Shown here: piece after piece, positions 53,216-61,728 of the stretch
How positions within the stretch are numbered: the first letter of the stretch is position 1
How the letters are laid out: every line of letters begins with the position of its first letter
Assembly (NCBI GenBank): GCA_020632975.1
Contig: JACKEL010000006.1
Location: 293,786 to 357,785 of the forward strand
Direction of reading: 5' to 3'
Source of the DNA: Myxococcales bacterium
GTDB taxonomy: Bacteria > Myxococcota_C > UBA6777
DNA: 64,000 nt
Position numbers and translations under genes: made by a program
Notes under the pieces: model-generated
What the model was told of the DNA's origin: nothing
Database searches by the model: none
The model's input: only the letters and a program-made list of their open reading frames with translations

Positions 53216-54124
53216 TTAGCCTGCAGAGACAGGTGGCTGCGAGTCTGGTACAAAAGAAGGATCCTCATCGGCCGCAAGAATGGTGAGTAAATGATCGACT
53301 ATTCCACGCATCTGTTGGACCCAACGCGAATCAGGATACTCCAAAACAATCGGACGACGCACCAACACCCCCAGAGGAAGGCGATCATCGAACTCAAGTC
53401 CACCAAGAGGTATCGTGCGCAAACCAAAGAAGCGATTCACCACGGACGAGATCTCATGCTCAAGGTGATTTTCTGTGCTCTGTGAGATGCCATTCACCAA
53501 GCAAAACACGGGCTTTCTTCGAAGGTCACGCCGCAAAGCATGAGCATATCGCGGATCTTGTGCGCGCAAAGCGGTCAGCCAAGGCATCGGCAACCATCCT
53601 TGCATCGGGGGTTGCGTCGTGATCTGAGCCGACATCTTCCACAAACAAACACGTCGCAAAAAGAAGTAATCTCGCTCTAACGCTTGAAACTGCGGTGCAG
53701 ACACCAACACACCCATATCCGCTTGCTCAAAAAGCCTCGTTTGCCAAGGACTTGAACCCGAACCAACATCCCAAATCGTGATCTCAGCGTCCAAGGCGTG
53801 CAGCTCTCTCCCAAAGTCGGGAACTGTGTGCACACCTGGAAGCTCTCGCATGTCTTGGTACAGCCCCGCGATCAGTCCCAAGTTGCGCACACCTGTAGGC
53901 AACACTGCATCGTGGATATCGCGCTCACCTGACAAGACATGTCCCAAAGACACTTGGGGATCTTCCAAACCAAAAAAGGTATGCAAGTTGGCCCCATTGA
54001 GATCCGCGTCCACCAACACGACGCGCAATCCCATCTCGGCCATAAGAATCCCCAACTGCACTGCAATCAAGCTTTTCCCTGTGCCACCCTTGCCACCGCC
54101 GATGGCTACACTCATCGCACTCAC
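53216..54124 (-). CDS. MinD/ParA-family P-loop ATPase (FlhG-like)
   Basis: A 302-residue ATPase with the deviant Walker A GGGKGGTGKSLIAVQLGI at the very N-terminus, then VVLVDADLNGANLHTFFGLE (Walker A'-linked Asp) and ITIWDVGSGSSPWQTRLFEQ. It resembles FlhG/MinD positioning ATPases. The usual Walker B DxPPG reads DVGSGSS, a change often seen in a deltaproteobacterial subgroup. The start may be 54124 or 54115. It heads an operon with the J/HTH protein and the ExbB/ExbD pair, so it might position or regulate that envelope machine. Confidence 0.85.
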   Translation of the reverse strand: MSAMSVAIGGGKGGTGKSLIAVQLGILMAEMGLRVVLVDADLNGANLHTFFGLEDPQVSLGHVLSGERDIHDAVLPTGVRNLGLIAGLYQDMRELPGVHTVPDFGRELHALDAEITIWDVGSGSSPWQTRLFEQADMGVLVSAPQFQALERDYFFLRRVCLWKMSAQITTQPPMQGWLPMPWLTALRAQDPRYAHALRRDLRRKPVFCLVNGISQSTENHLEHEISSVVNRFFGLRTIPLGGLEFDDRLPLGVLVRRPIVLEYPDSRWVQQMRGIVDHLLTILAADEDPSFVPDSQPPVSAG

Positions 54125-54194
54125 GCGCCTCGATCTCCTTTACGCAACAGGTTGAAGCCTTGGTTGGCTTTGGGATGCTCGTCTTCTATACCAT

Positions 54195-55700
54195 CTATCG
54201 GGCTTCTTGGCTCTCTTGTTTTCCCGAAAGCTCCTGAAACAAAAGAGTGAGTTCTTGTTCGTCTCCCGACAACAAGGTCCGCAGATCAAGAAAGAAACCA
54301 CCACGCTCCAAAAGACCGACAATCGGGACAGATCGTTCACGCAAAGACATCTCAAAAGCGTTCAGCGAGATGGGACCTCCCCGCAAACACAACCTCGCTG
54401 TGGGCAAAGACAGCCCTGGCAAGGACCCACCGCCCACACGTGCTTGCGCTTCTTCCCAAGTCAACGACCAACCGCGCCGCTCCAACGGCTCACGCCATCG
54501 CTGGACCCAAGCTTCTGCACGCATACACAATGTTGAACTCTCTTCTCGTAAGGCTGATAAGATGGGGATCTCTGACCAAGCTGCCTCGTCGCCTCGCGCA
54601 TAAATTTGCAGTGTAGCTTCCAGTGCTGCAAGTGTCAATTTATCCACGCGTAAAGCCCGTGCTATCGGCATCTTTGACGCTTTACGAATCCAAGCAGCCT
54701 TCCCTGTAATCACACCGCATTGGGGACCACCAAACAACTTGTCTCCGCTCCACGTGACCAAGTCCGCGCCTTGTTGATGCAATCCTCGCAAAGACCACGA
54801 CTTATCGCCCCAGCCATCGGGGAGCTCCACCAGCATACCACTTCCTTGATCGATCATCACAGGCAGACCGCGCTTGGCGCCCAAAGCCATCAAGTCTTGT
54901 ATCGCCACCTCTTTGACAAAGCCTTCCACCACAAAGTTGCTTCGATGCACCTTGAGAAGCAGTCCTGTCTGATCATTGATTGCTTGTTCGTAATCTCGTA
55001 GATGCGTGCGGTTGGTCGTGCCCACCTCACGAAGCGTTGATCCTGCGGAGGCCATCACGTCTGGCATACGAAAAGAACCACCGATCTCCACCATCTCGCC
55101 ACGCGACAAGATCACTTCGCGACCTGATGCAACCGTTTGCAACATCAGCATCACAGCCGCAGCATTGTTATTGACCACCAAGGCTGCTTCTGCTCCTGTG
55201 ACCTCGCACAACAAGTCTTCGACCAAAGACTGCCGAGAACCACGCGTCCTTTGCACCAAATCAAACTCCAAGTTGGAATAAGAAGATCCCAACGAGAGCA
55301 CACGCTCAGCCACAGAACGCGCAAGCGGTGCACGACCAAGATTTGTATGCAAGACCACCCCCGTGGCATTGATCACACGCAAAAAACGCGGGCGAGACCG
55401 CTTTTCAAGCCGCGTCTGCACGACTTCGACCCATCGTGCAGATCCAAGCGGCCAAACCTCTTCATCAGCCCCTTGCAACAGCCTTTCTCGCCAGAAGGCA
55501 AGTTCTTCGCGCAGAGCATCGACCAACCAAGATCTTGGATAATCAGCCAGCAACGCTTGAAGCCCTTCTTGTTCTAGCAGCCGACCGACTTGCGGGAGTT
55601 CTCCCAATGACTGGCGTACTTTCTCAGAAATCGCGTTGTTCTCAGGGTTCTTTCTCGCTTTGCTTTTTTGAACCGTGTGGTGCTCTTTTTGATCGTGCAA
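54195..55700 (-). CDS. selA: L-seryl-tRNA(Sec) selenium transferase
   Basis: A 501-residue PLP enzyme that makes selenocysteinyl-tRNA from seryl-tRNA(Sec) and selenophosphate. The start is TTG at 55700 with GAGGAG about 9 bases upstream; no ATG is available near the conserved N-terminus (LGELPQVGRLL). Conserved stretches include INATGVVLHTNLGRAPLARS, YSNLEFDLVQRTRGSR and VNNNAAAVMLMLQTVA. PVMIDQGSGMLVELPDGWGD follows, then the Schiff-base Lys in VTWSGDKLFGGPQCGVI. Length is normal. No selB, selD or selC was found nearby, so the rest of the pathway must lie elsewhere. Confidence 0.94.
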   Translation of the reverse strand: MHDQKEHHTVQKSKARKNPENNAISEKVRQSLGELPQVGRLLEQEGLQALLADYPRSWLVDALREELAFWRERLLQGADEEVWPLGSARWVEVVQTRLEKRSRPRFLRVINATGVVLHTNLGRAPLARSVAERVLSLGSSYSNLEFDLVQRTRGSRQSLVEDLLCEVTGAEAALVVNNNAAAVMLMLQTVASGREVILSRGEMVEIGGSFRMPDVMASAGSTLREVGTTNRTHLRDYEQAINDQTGLLLKVHRSNFVVEGFVKEVAIQDLMALGAKRGLPVMIDQGSGMLVELPDGWGDKSWSLRGLHQQGADLVTWSGDKLFGGPQCGVITGKAAWIRKASKMPIARALRVDKLTLAALEATLQIYARGDEAAWSEIPILSALREESSTLCMRAEAWVQRWREPLERRGWSLTWEEAQARVGGGSLPGLSLPTARLCLRGGPISLNAFEMSLRERSVPIVGLLERGGFFLDLRTLLSGDEQELTLLFQELSGKQESQEAR

Positions 55701-55863
55701 ACTCGCGAACTCCTCTTCTGTGATGGGCCTACTGTCTCAAGGCAGATCGACCTTTTTGGAAAGCCTAGCAAACACCTCTTTTGGATGGTGCCTTGCCTGT
55801 ATGCAAAGACATCTGCTAAGATACCGCGAACTTCACGCTGTGTCAGGAAAGACGAGGACGCGG

Positions 55864-58770
55864 ATGACAAAAAAAGACAACTCGAATTCTCCTGCAACTG
55901 CTTTTGATAAAAGCAGTTTTTTCTCAGATATCGCGCAGGATCTACAGACACAGGTCGAAGGGCTGCAGGACTCTTCGCCCGATACACCAGATGAAACAAG
56001 CTCCTCTGCTCCACAAGTGGAGAGTCAGGGCGAGAACCAACCAAATCCCACTCAAGAAAAAGAAGCCACCATGGCCTCTCAAGATCCTGAAGGGGAACTC
56101 TTCGATTCATCCCAAAGCAATCCCCAAGAATCCTCACTTTATAGAGAACCACCTGTGGCAAACGGTCAACATAAAGAAAGCACCCCCATGCCCTCGACCC
56201 CTGCGGTCCTTCAAGCGGCTCCCGTAGAGCCGCCCGATCCAAACGCTACGATCATTGATATGGCGGCAGTCGATCTTGAGGCACTTAAACAAGCTCAAAA
56301 CAACCAAAACATCGAAGAAGACGCACCTGTCGTTTTGCATTCGATGGATCTCGATGCAGAGGAACCCCCTCTGTTACTCGAAAACCCGACGGCTCCGCCC
56401 TCTTCTCCGTCTTCCAAACTTCCTCCGCCCCCACCCATCGCGCACGATCTCTCTGCGATGGAACAACAGGCCGTCCCTCAAGATATCGTGTTGAGCCATG
56501 AAGACTTGGGCGTGGAAGCCTCCCCCTCTGATGAAGACGACGACTCTGGAAAGACCCTTCTCATGGGCGCCATCGACGAAGAAACGGCCGCAAAGATCTT
56601 GGCAGCCCAAGACAAACACGCAGCCTCTTTGTCAGATCCAGAAGAAGAAACCATCGACACCTACTCCAGCGACCACCACGAAGCACTCACGCAAGATGGT
56701 CTCCCCGCTGTCGAAAATCCAGAGCTTGAACTGAGTGCAGGCGACGAGATATCCATCGAGATCGATCTTGATGCTGATGAGCCGATCCTGCCGTCGCCAC
56801 CACCAAGTATGCCTCGGTCTGTTCCTCCGCCACCTCCGCCAAGCACGCCGCGTATCCCTACGCCGCCCGCTGTCGCGCAAGGTCCAGACCTCCCTGTTCC
56901 ACCACCTAGCGCCCCGCGAATCGAGCCACCTCCCCCACCTCCCAACAGTTCTGGGCGCGTGGTCGTACAAAAGAAAGCCAACGTCTCCGTGCTTCGGCAA
57001 AATCCAATTACCTGTCCTCAGTGCGGCACGCTGTCTCGTGACCCGATCTGGTGTGACAATTGTGGGGCTGCCCTGCAAAAGCCCGACCAAACGCCCTTTG
57101 CGCCCTCTAAGCCTGGAACACAGATCAGTGTAGAAGGAAAGGCCTACGTCCTCCAACGCGATGTATCTCGCTCCAATGACCGCGTGATCTGGGAAGCTTC
57201 GCAACAAGGTGCCGAAAATGCCGCTCCTTACATCGTCGAAGAACTCTCTCCACCACGTTTTCGCTCGGGCTACCAACAATTACCCGATCTTTCTTCGACT
57301 TGTATCCACCAGCCCTTCGCGGTCAACGAACAAGAAGATCGAGTGTTCCTGTTTTCTTCGCCGCTTCCAGGCTACCGCCTGTCGAGAGCTTTTGAAGAAC
57401 AGCGCCAGTTCCAATTCCACGAACTGCGACACATCATCAACCACGTCTCGCAAGCCATCCAAACGATCCACCAACATGGCTCGTTGTTCCTTCAACTGGA
57501 TGCACGTCAGATCTGGTTGAAAGATGAGCGAGATCCCCGAATCCTCGGACTAGAGAGACTTTACAACGAAAAGACCCCGTTGCACCTTCGTCCTCGTCGT
57601 GAAGGCTACTCAGCCCCTGAGATCTACCAAGCACAACCCGCGCTTGGCCCGCATACAGACGTGTTTGCCATCGGTGCATTGCTGCACTATATGATCAGTC
57701 TTGCCCGTCCCTTCAACCATTTGGACACCCAAAAGATCGAGATCCCTTCGCCTCGCGTCCACAACCTCGTCTTCCCCATGGGCCTCGATCATGTCATCTT
57801 GCGCGCGCTGCATCCCAAGATCGCCCGACGCTACAAGGATGTGGAAAGCTTCTTGCGTGAGTTTAACCGCGCCATCGATGAACTCGAAGAACGTGCAAAA
57901 CAACCAAGTGTCCGACTCCAACTTGCAGTGGGACACGATATCCACATCGGTGTAAGCAAAGGCAATCGCAACCCCGTCAACCAAGATGCACTGTTTTGGC
58001 GCTACGATCGCAACCGTGGCAAGGGACTTTTCCTTGTGGCCGATGGTGTCAGTCATTGTAACTACGGCTCGGGCGACCGTGCATCTTCGCTCGTGATCCA
58101 AGCCGCTCGTAAACGTTGGGATGCCCTGATCAAGCAGCCCATCATGAATGAAACCACAACCCCCGAACAACGCAGACAAGTCATTCAATCGATCTTTGAA
58201 GCAGCCAACCAAGCCATTGGCGCGGAGATCAACCAACGCTACGATCGCATCGATGGTTACGTCGAAGATGTCATGGGCTCGACCTGTGTCGCTTGTTTCC
58301 TCGACGGTTCCAACATGACACTGGCCAACCTCGGGGACTCCCGTGGTTACCTCAAAACGGAACATTACATCGAACAGATCACCGTCGATCACGACTACAA
58401 GACCGCCCAGATGCAAATCCGACAGGATATGCGCGCGCTCCAAAAACTTTCGGGCGGTAGTTTGATCACACGATGCGTCGGCTCTTTCCGCAAAGATGAA
58501 AAAATGAAGTTGATTCCACGTGAGTTGGAACCCGACTTCTTCGAGTTGCGCTTGCGAACAGGCGACATCATCGTGATCTGCTCGGATGGTCTAAGCGATT
58601 ATGCTGGCGCCAACGAAGAAGAGTCGCGCTACGCCGTCGCCAAACTGCTTCAAGCGTACCCCGATCCGCTCAGTGCTTGCTTCTGGCTCATTGCTCTCGC
58701 CAACCAAAATGGCGGCGGCGATAACATCTCTGTCATTGAGATCAAAGTCCTCGGACCTGCACAGTCCTGA
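55864..58770 (+). CDS. Pseudokinase fused to an active-looking PP2C phosphatase, with zinc ribbon
   Basis: A 968-residue protein. Start 55864 (MTKKDNSNSPATAF) is preferred over upstream ATGs, because upstream sequence overlaps the selA leader. Residues 1 to about 370 are acidic, Pro-rich and probably disordered. A zinc ribbon (CPQCG..CDNCG) begins at Cys384. A protein-kinase fold (about 415-680) keeps EGYSAPEIY and DVFAIGALLHYMI, but HRD is replaced by FLQ (FLQLDARQIW), DFG by LGL, and no Gly loop or VAIK Lys is evident. It is a pseudokinase. The C-terminal PP2C (about 690-965) keeps NPVNQDALF, VADGVSHC, ANLGDSRGYL, CSDGLSD and GGDNISV. The FHA gene follows 56 bases downstream. Confidence 0.88.
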   Translation: MTKKDNSNSPATAFDKSSFFSDIAQDLQTQVEGLQDSSPDTPDETSSSAPQVESQGENQPNPTQEKEATMASQDPEGELFDSSQSNPQESSLYREPPVANGQHKESTPMPSTPAVLQAAPVEPPDPNATIIDMAAVDLEALKQAQNNQNIEEDAPVVLHSMDLDAEEPPLLLENPTAPPSSPSSKLPPPPPIAHDLSAMEQQAVPQDIVLSHEDLGVEASPSDEDDDSGKTLLMGAIDEETAAKILAAQDKHAASLSDPEEETIDTYSSDHHEALTQDGLPAVENPELELSAGDEISIEIDLDADEPILPSPPPSMPRSVPPPPPPSTPRIPTPPAVAQGPDLPVPPPSAPRIEPPPPPPNSSGRVVVQKKANVSVLRQNPITCPQCGTLSRDPIWCDNCGAALQKPDQTPFAPSKPGTQISVEGKAYVLQRDVSRSNDRVIWEASQQGAENAAPYIVEELSPPRFRSGYQQLPDLSSTCIHQPFAVNEQEDRVFLFSSPLPGYRLSRAFEEQRQFQFHELRHIINHVSQAIQTIHQHGSLFLQLDARQIWLKDERDPRILGLERLYNEKTPLHLRPRREGYSAPEIYQAQPALGPHTDVFAIGALLHYMISLARPFNHLDTQKIEIPSPRVHNLVFPMGLDHVILRALHPKIARRYKDVESFLREFNRAIDELEERAKQPSVRLQLAVGHDIHIGVSKGNRNPVNQDALFWRYDRNRGKGLFLVADGVSHCNYGSGDRASSLVIQAARKRWDALIKQPIMNETTTPEQRRQVIQSIFEAANQAIGAEINQRYDRIDGYVEDVMGSTCVACFLDGSNMTLANLGDSRGYLKTEHYIEQITVDHDYKTAQMQIRQDMRALQKLSGGSLITRCVGSFRKDEKMKLIPRELEPDFFELRLRTGDIIVICSDGLSDYAGANEEESRYAVAKLLQAYPDPLSACFWLIALANQNGGGDNISVIEIKVLGPAQS

Positions 58771-58826
58771 GAAACCATCGCGCAAGATGCCTTGGTACTC
58801 TGTGACGATACAAGGAAGCCCACTCC

Positions 58827-59591
58827 ATGATCATCTGCCCTGTCTGCGAAACCGAAAACGAAGCTCACGAAGAATTCTGTATCCTCTGTGGGGCCAAATT
58901 ACACCAACAAATCGAAGTCTTCCCAACCACGACTTCTTTTACATCCGAGATAGAGAGCGCTCTCGACGACCTTCTCCCTTTGCCTGAAGAACTTCCCGAG
59001 GAAGCGCCCAGTACAAGCCCCAATCAGCCGACGCTTGCGCACCAAGAAGAGATCAACCTCGCTTACTCTCAACCCAACCTGCCCCAACCCTTCGGTGGCG
59101 GAAGGCCCATGGCTACCCGAAGCCCAGAGATGGGCGCCCCTTTTGACGCTGAGATCGATCACGATGACCACGACCTCAGCACACAACACTTCCGCCCAAC
59201 CGCTCCCACAGTGGCACCACCCCAAGCAAGGCCACAGTCTTACAACACGGAGATCCCTGCGCCCGGCACACTTTGCTTGATCGTGTACTTTCAGCGAAGA
59301 CCCGCGCTTTACTTCCCTGTCATCTACGATGAACTCCTGATCGGACGGACTGATCCAGCTTCCAACGCCTACCCCGATCTGGATCTCACACCGTTCGATC
59401 CAGATCTCGCTATCTCGCGTAAACACACCTACATCTACCGAGAACAAGGCGCCTACTTTATCTACCCGATCAGCAACTCTGGCACCCAAGTCAACCAAGA
59501 GATGGTCGATATCGGAACCAAAAAGCTCCTCAAAGAAGGCGATGTGATCATCCTTTCAGGTCGTCTCGCCATTCGCTTTGCCCGCTCCTAA
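58827..59591 (+). CDS. FHA-domain protein with N-terminal zinc ribbon
   Basis: A 254-residue protein starting MIICPVCETENEAHEEFCIL at 58827; ACAAGGAAG lies upstream. Residues 4-23 form a CxxC..CxxC zinc ribbon. A Pro/Ser-rich linker (about 50-155) follows, then an FHA domain (about 160-252). The FHA key residues are visible: the Gly-Arg of LLIGRTDPA, the Ser-Arg-Lys-His of AISRKHTYIYREQG, and the Asn/Gly turn SNSGTQVNQEMVD. FHA domains bind phosphothreonine peptides. It follows the pseudokinase-PP2C gene directly, so the pair probably acts in one phospho-signalling step. Confidence 0.9.
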   Translation: MIICPVCETENEAHEEFCILCGAKLHQQIEVFPTTTSFTSEIESALDDLLPLPEELPEEAPSTSPNQPTLAHQEEINLAYSQPNLPQPFGGGRPMATRSPEMGAPFDAEIDHDDHDLSTQHFRPTAPTVAPPQARPQSYNTEIPAPGTLCLIVYFQRRPALYFPVIYDELLIGRTDPASNAYPDLDLTPFDPDLAISRKHTYIYREQGAYFIYPISNSGTQVNQEMVDIGTKKLLKEGDVIILSGRLAIRFARS

Positions 59592-59842
59592 AGCTCCCTA
59601 CCCTTCGGGCTTTCCCGCTCCCCCACCACTCGTCCCACCCACAAAAGAAACCCCCTGAACGCTCGGTAAAAGCCTGCGAAACAGACTTACTCTCAAACCA
59701 ATCCCCACATTCCCCGCCCTCTCGTAAAGGACCGTAGGGTTCGGGAATTCCCCCCTATCAATCCCCAAATCCGAAGAAAAGCGCCAACCAACTCCTTTCG
59801 ACATGCTCATCCTTTTTCCTCCTAAATCATATAATGCGGACA

Positions 59843-61369
59843 TTAGGGGAAGATCTGCGCGTTTTCTGCTTTCTCCAAGAATTTGCCGAGTCCTGTTTGT
59901 GCGATCTCGTTTCGCACAAGATCGTTTGATGCAGCCACCGTTGTTTTGAGAAGGATCAGCAAAATCGAAACACGTTGTGCTACAGCCTTGCTGAACCCAG
60001 CAGCGGCAAGCAATGCATCGTTCGCAAGACCCCCTGCGGCGTCAGATGTGGCAGCTCCGTCGCTTTCGCCTGTTGCTTTGGAGAACGCGACGGAGGCCCC
60101 CGCCCCCACAAAAGGCGCGAGTGCTCCGAGCGGAAGTGTGGATACACCGAGACTGGAAGCGAGAGAAAGCATGTGTTCTTTCCAATTGGGGAGGGGATTT
60201 CCTGTCACGGATTGGTAGGCCGCACCGAAAAAGAGGCTGTACATCTTGGGATTGTCTTTTTTGAAAGTAAGAAGGGCGTCTTTGATGGTTTCTTGTAGAT
60301 GATTCTCTCCCTTGAAGCTTCCTTTTCCTTCCTCCATTTGGCCGATGGTATGGAGAAAAGTCGTGATCAGTTTTTGGGCTTCGTTGGCTGGCAGACTGGC
60401 AAGCAACCAAGGTTTTTCTTTGATGGATTGGGCAACTTGCGCTGTTTGATGATGTTTGACAGCGCTATTGATTCCAGAGTCAGCGTTTGAAACAAACTGT
60501 TGGAATTGTGTGATATCTTTTGCCATCGTTTGGAGGGCAGGACCCAGTTTTTCAGAGGGGAGGCCTGCAAGCTGTTTTGCAAGATTGGGGTGGGCAAGGA
60601 GCACACTGAGAACCTGTGTTCGTTGCGTGTGTGTAAGGCCCGAAAATGCGCCGCTTTCGAGAACACGCGTCGCAAATGCGTTTCCTGACTGTGAGGCGAT
60701 ACGCAAGAAAAGCGTTTGTGTAAGTGACTTTTCTTGCTGGGCTTTCGGTGACTGGTTCGCCTTGTCTGTAAAGGCTTGTTCAAGTCGGGGATGTTCTGCG
60801 AAGGGCGCGATCTCACGGGCTTGTTTGAAGGATGTGAGTTGTTCAAGAAGCGCAAAGGACGTTGCTTGTGGCGTAAGACCCGAGTTTTTGAGCCAGTCGA
60901 GCTGGCCGTTTGCGGCGAGCTTTTGTAGCTTTTCCTGCATCCTTGACTGTAAACTCGAAGGGATCTGGCTTTTGATGCGCTCAAAAGCCGTCCGAGCGAG
61001 TTGCTTTTGTTCGTTTGTAAGGGGTTTGTTGGCGACCTTGTTTCGGTAAGATGCGTTTGTTTTTTGCGTGGATGTGTGGGGATCTTTTTTTGTGGCTGCG
61101 TAGATCTCGCCGGCCACTCCTTGATTTTTAAAACTATCTGATCGTTTGTTTTGATCGAAGCTATCCGCATATTTGAACAGCTGATCTAACTCTTTACCAT
61201 CCAACTTACCGTCGTTATTGGTATCGAAGTCCGATAAGTCGAGCTTACCGTCGCCGTTAACATCGAAATCCTCGTTGTAGTGGGCTTTCATCACGCTTTG
61301 AAGTTCAGGATTGTTCGTAGAGATGGGGGACTGTGTAAATTGTTTGCGGGTGATATTTTGTTGGCTCAT
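59843..61369 (-). CDS. EF-hand-type calcium-binding protein of unknown function
   Basis: A 508-residue protein starting MSQQNITRKQFTQSP at 61369, with AAGGAGG 8 bases upstream. Residues 36-60 hold paired calcium loops (DVNGDGKLD and the canonical EF-hand DTNNDGKLDGKE at 49-60). The rest (about 70-430) is Gln/Lys/Ala-rich helix without a recognised fold. The C-terminal 100 residues are hydrophobic and Gly/Ala-rich (LGALAPFVGAGASVAFSKAT), which could insert into a membrane. There is no signal peptide. It stands alone. Calcium-binding and a pore-like tail allow a secreted effector, but this is speculation. Confidence 0.72.
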   Translation of the reverse strand: MSQQNITRKQFTQSPISTNNPELQSVMKAHYNEDFDVNGDGKLDLSDFDTNNDGKLDGKELDQLFKYADSFDQNKRSDSFKNQGVAGEIYAATKKDPHTSTQKTNASYRNKVANKPLTNEQKQLARTAFERIKSQIPSSLQSRMQEKLQKLAANGQLDWLKNSGLTPQATSFALLEQLTSFKQAREIAPFAEHPRLEQAFTDKANQSPKAQQEKSLTQTLFLRIASQSGNAFATRVLESGAFSGLTHTQRTQVLSVLLAHPNLAKQLAGLPSEKLGPALQTMAKDITQFQQFVSNADSGINSAVKHHQTAQVAQSIKEKPWLLASLPANEAQKLITTFLHTIGQMEEGKGSFKGENHLQETIKDALLTFKKDNPKMYSLFFGAAYQSVTGNPLPNWKEHMLSLASSLGVSTLPLGALAPFVGAGASVAFSKATGESDGAATSDAAGGLANDALLAAAGFSKAVAQRVSILLILLKTTVAASNDLVRNEIAQTGLGKFLEKAENAQIFP

Positions 61370-61728
61370 AGCAAGGGCCTCCTTTTCTTGGGCATGATAT
61401 GGCGATGTCATTGCTGAAGGCCCCACATCGCAATATCCGCGCCTGTTGGCGAAAAGTGGCTTTACTTTTTTATTTCAAATAGGTAGTCGATTCTTTGCGG
61501 AAGAAATGAAAAGACAGTTGTACAAAGAATGGACGATTGTTCGTTTTTTGAGCATACGGTGTCCGAGAAACGAAGAGACGCTTGGCGTTTCTCCTAACAC
61601 CACACGCTCTCCAAAGGAGCAGCGAAGATGCTTTTCACCCCTATCCATCGATACCTATGCGTTGATACACCCATGCCCTCGCACAGATTCCCCCGCGAAC
61701 CCGCTCCCCTACAAAAGAAACCCCTCAG
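61370..61728. other. 359-base intergenic region, no gene seen
   Basis: This separates the two minus-strand genes for the EF-hand protein and glycerol-1-phosphate dehydrogenase, so it should hold the promoter for the former and the 3' end of the latter. A longer open frame crosses it on the plus strand but runs antisense into the dehydrogenase gene and has no ribosome site. No repeat or stable hairpin is evident. Confidence 0.4.
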
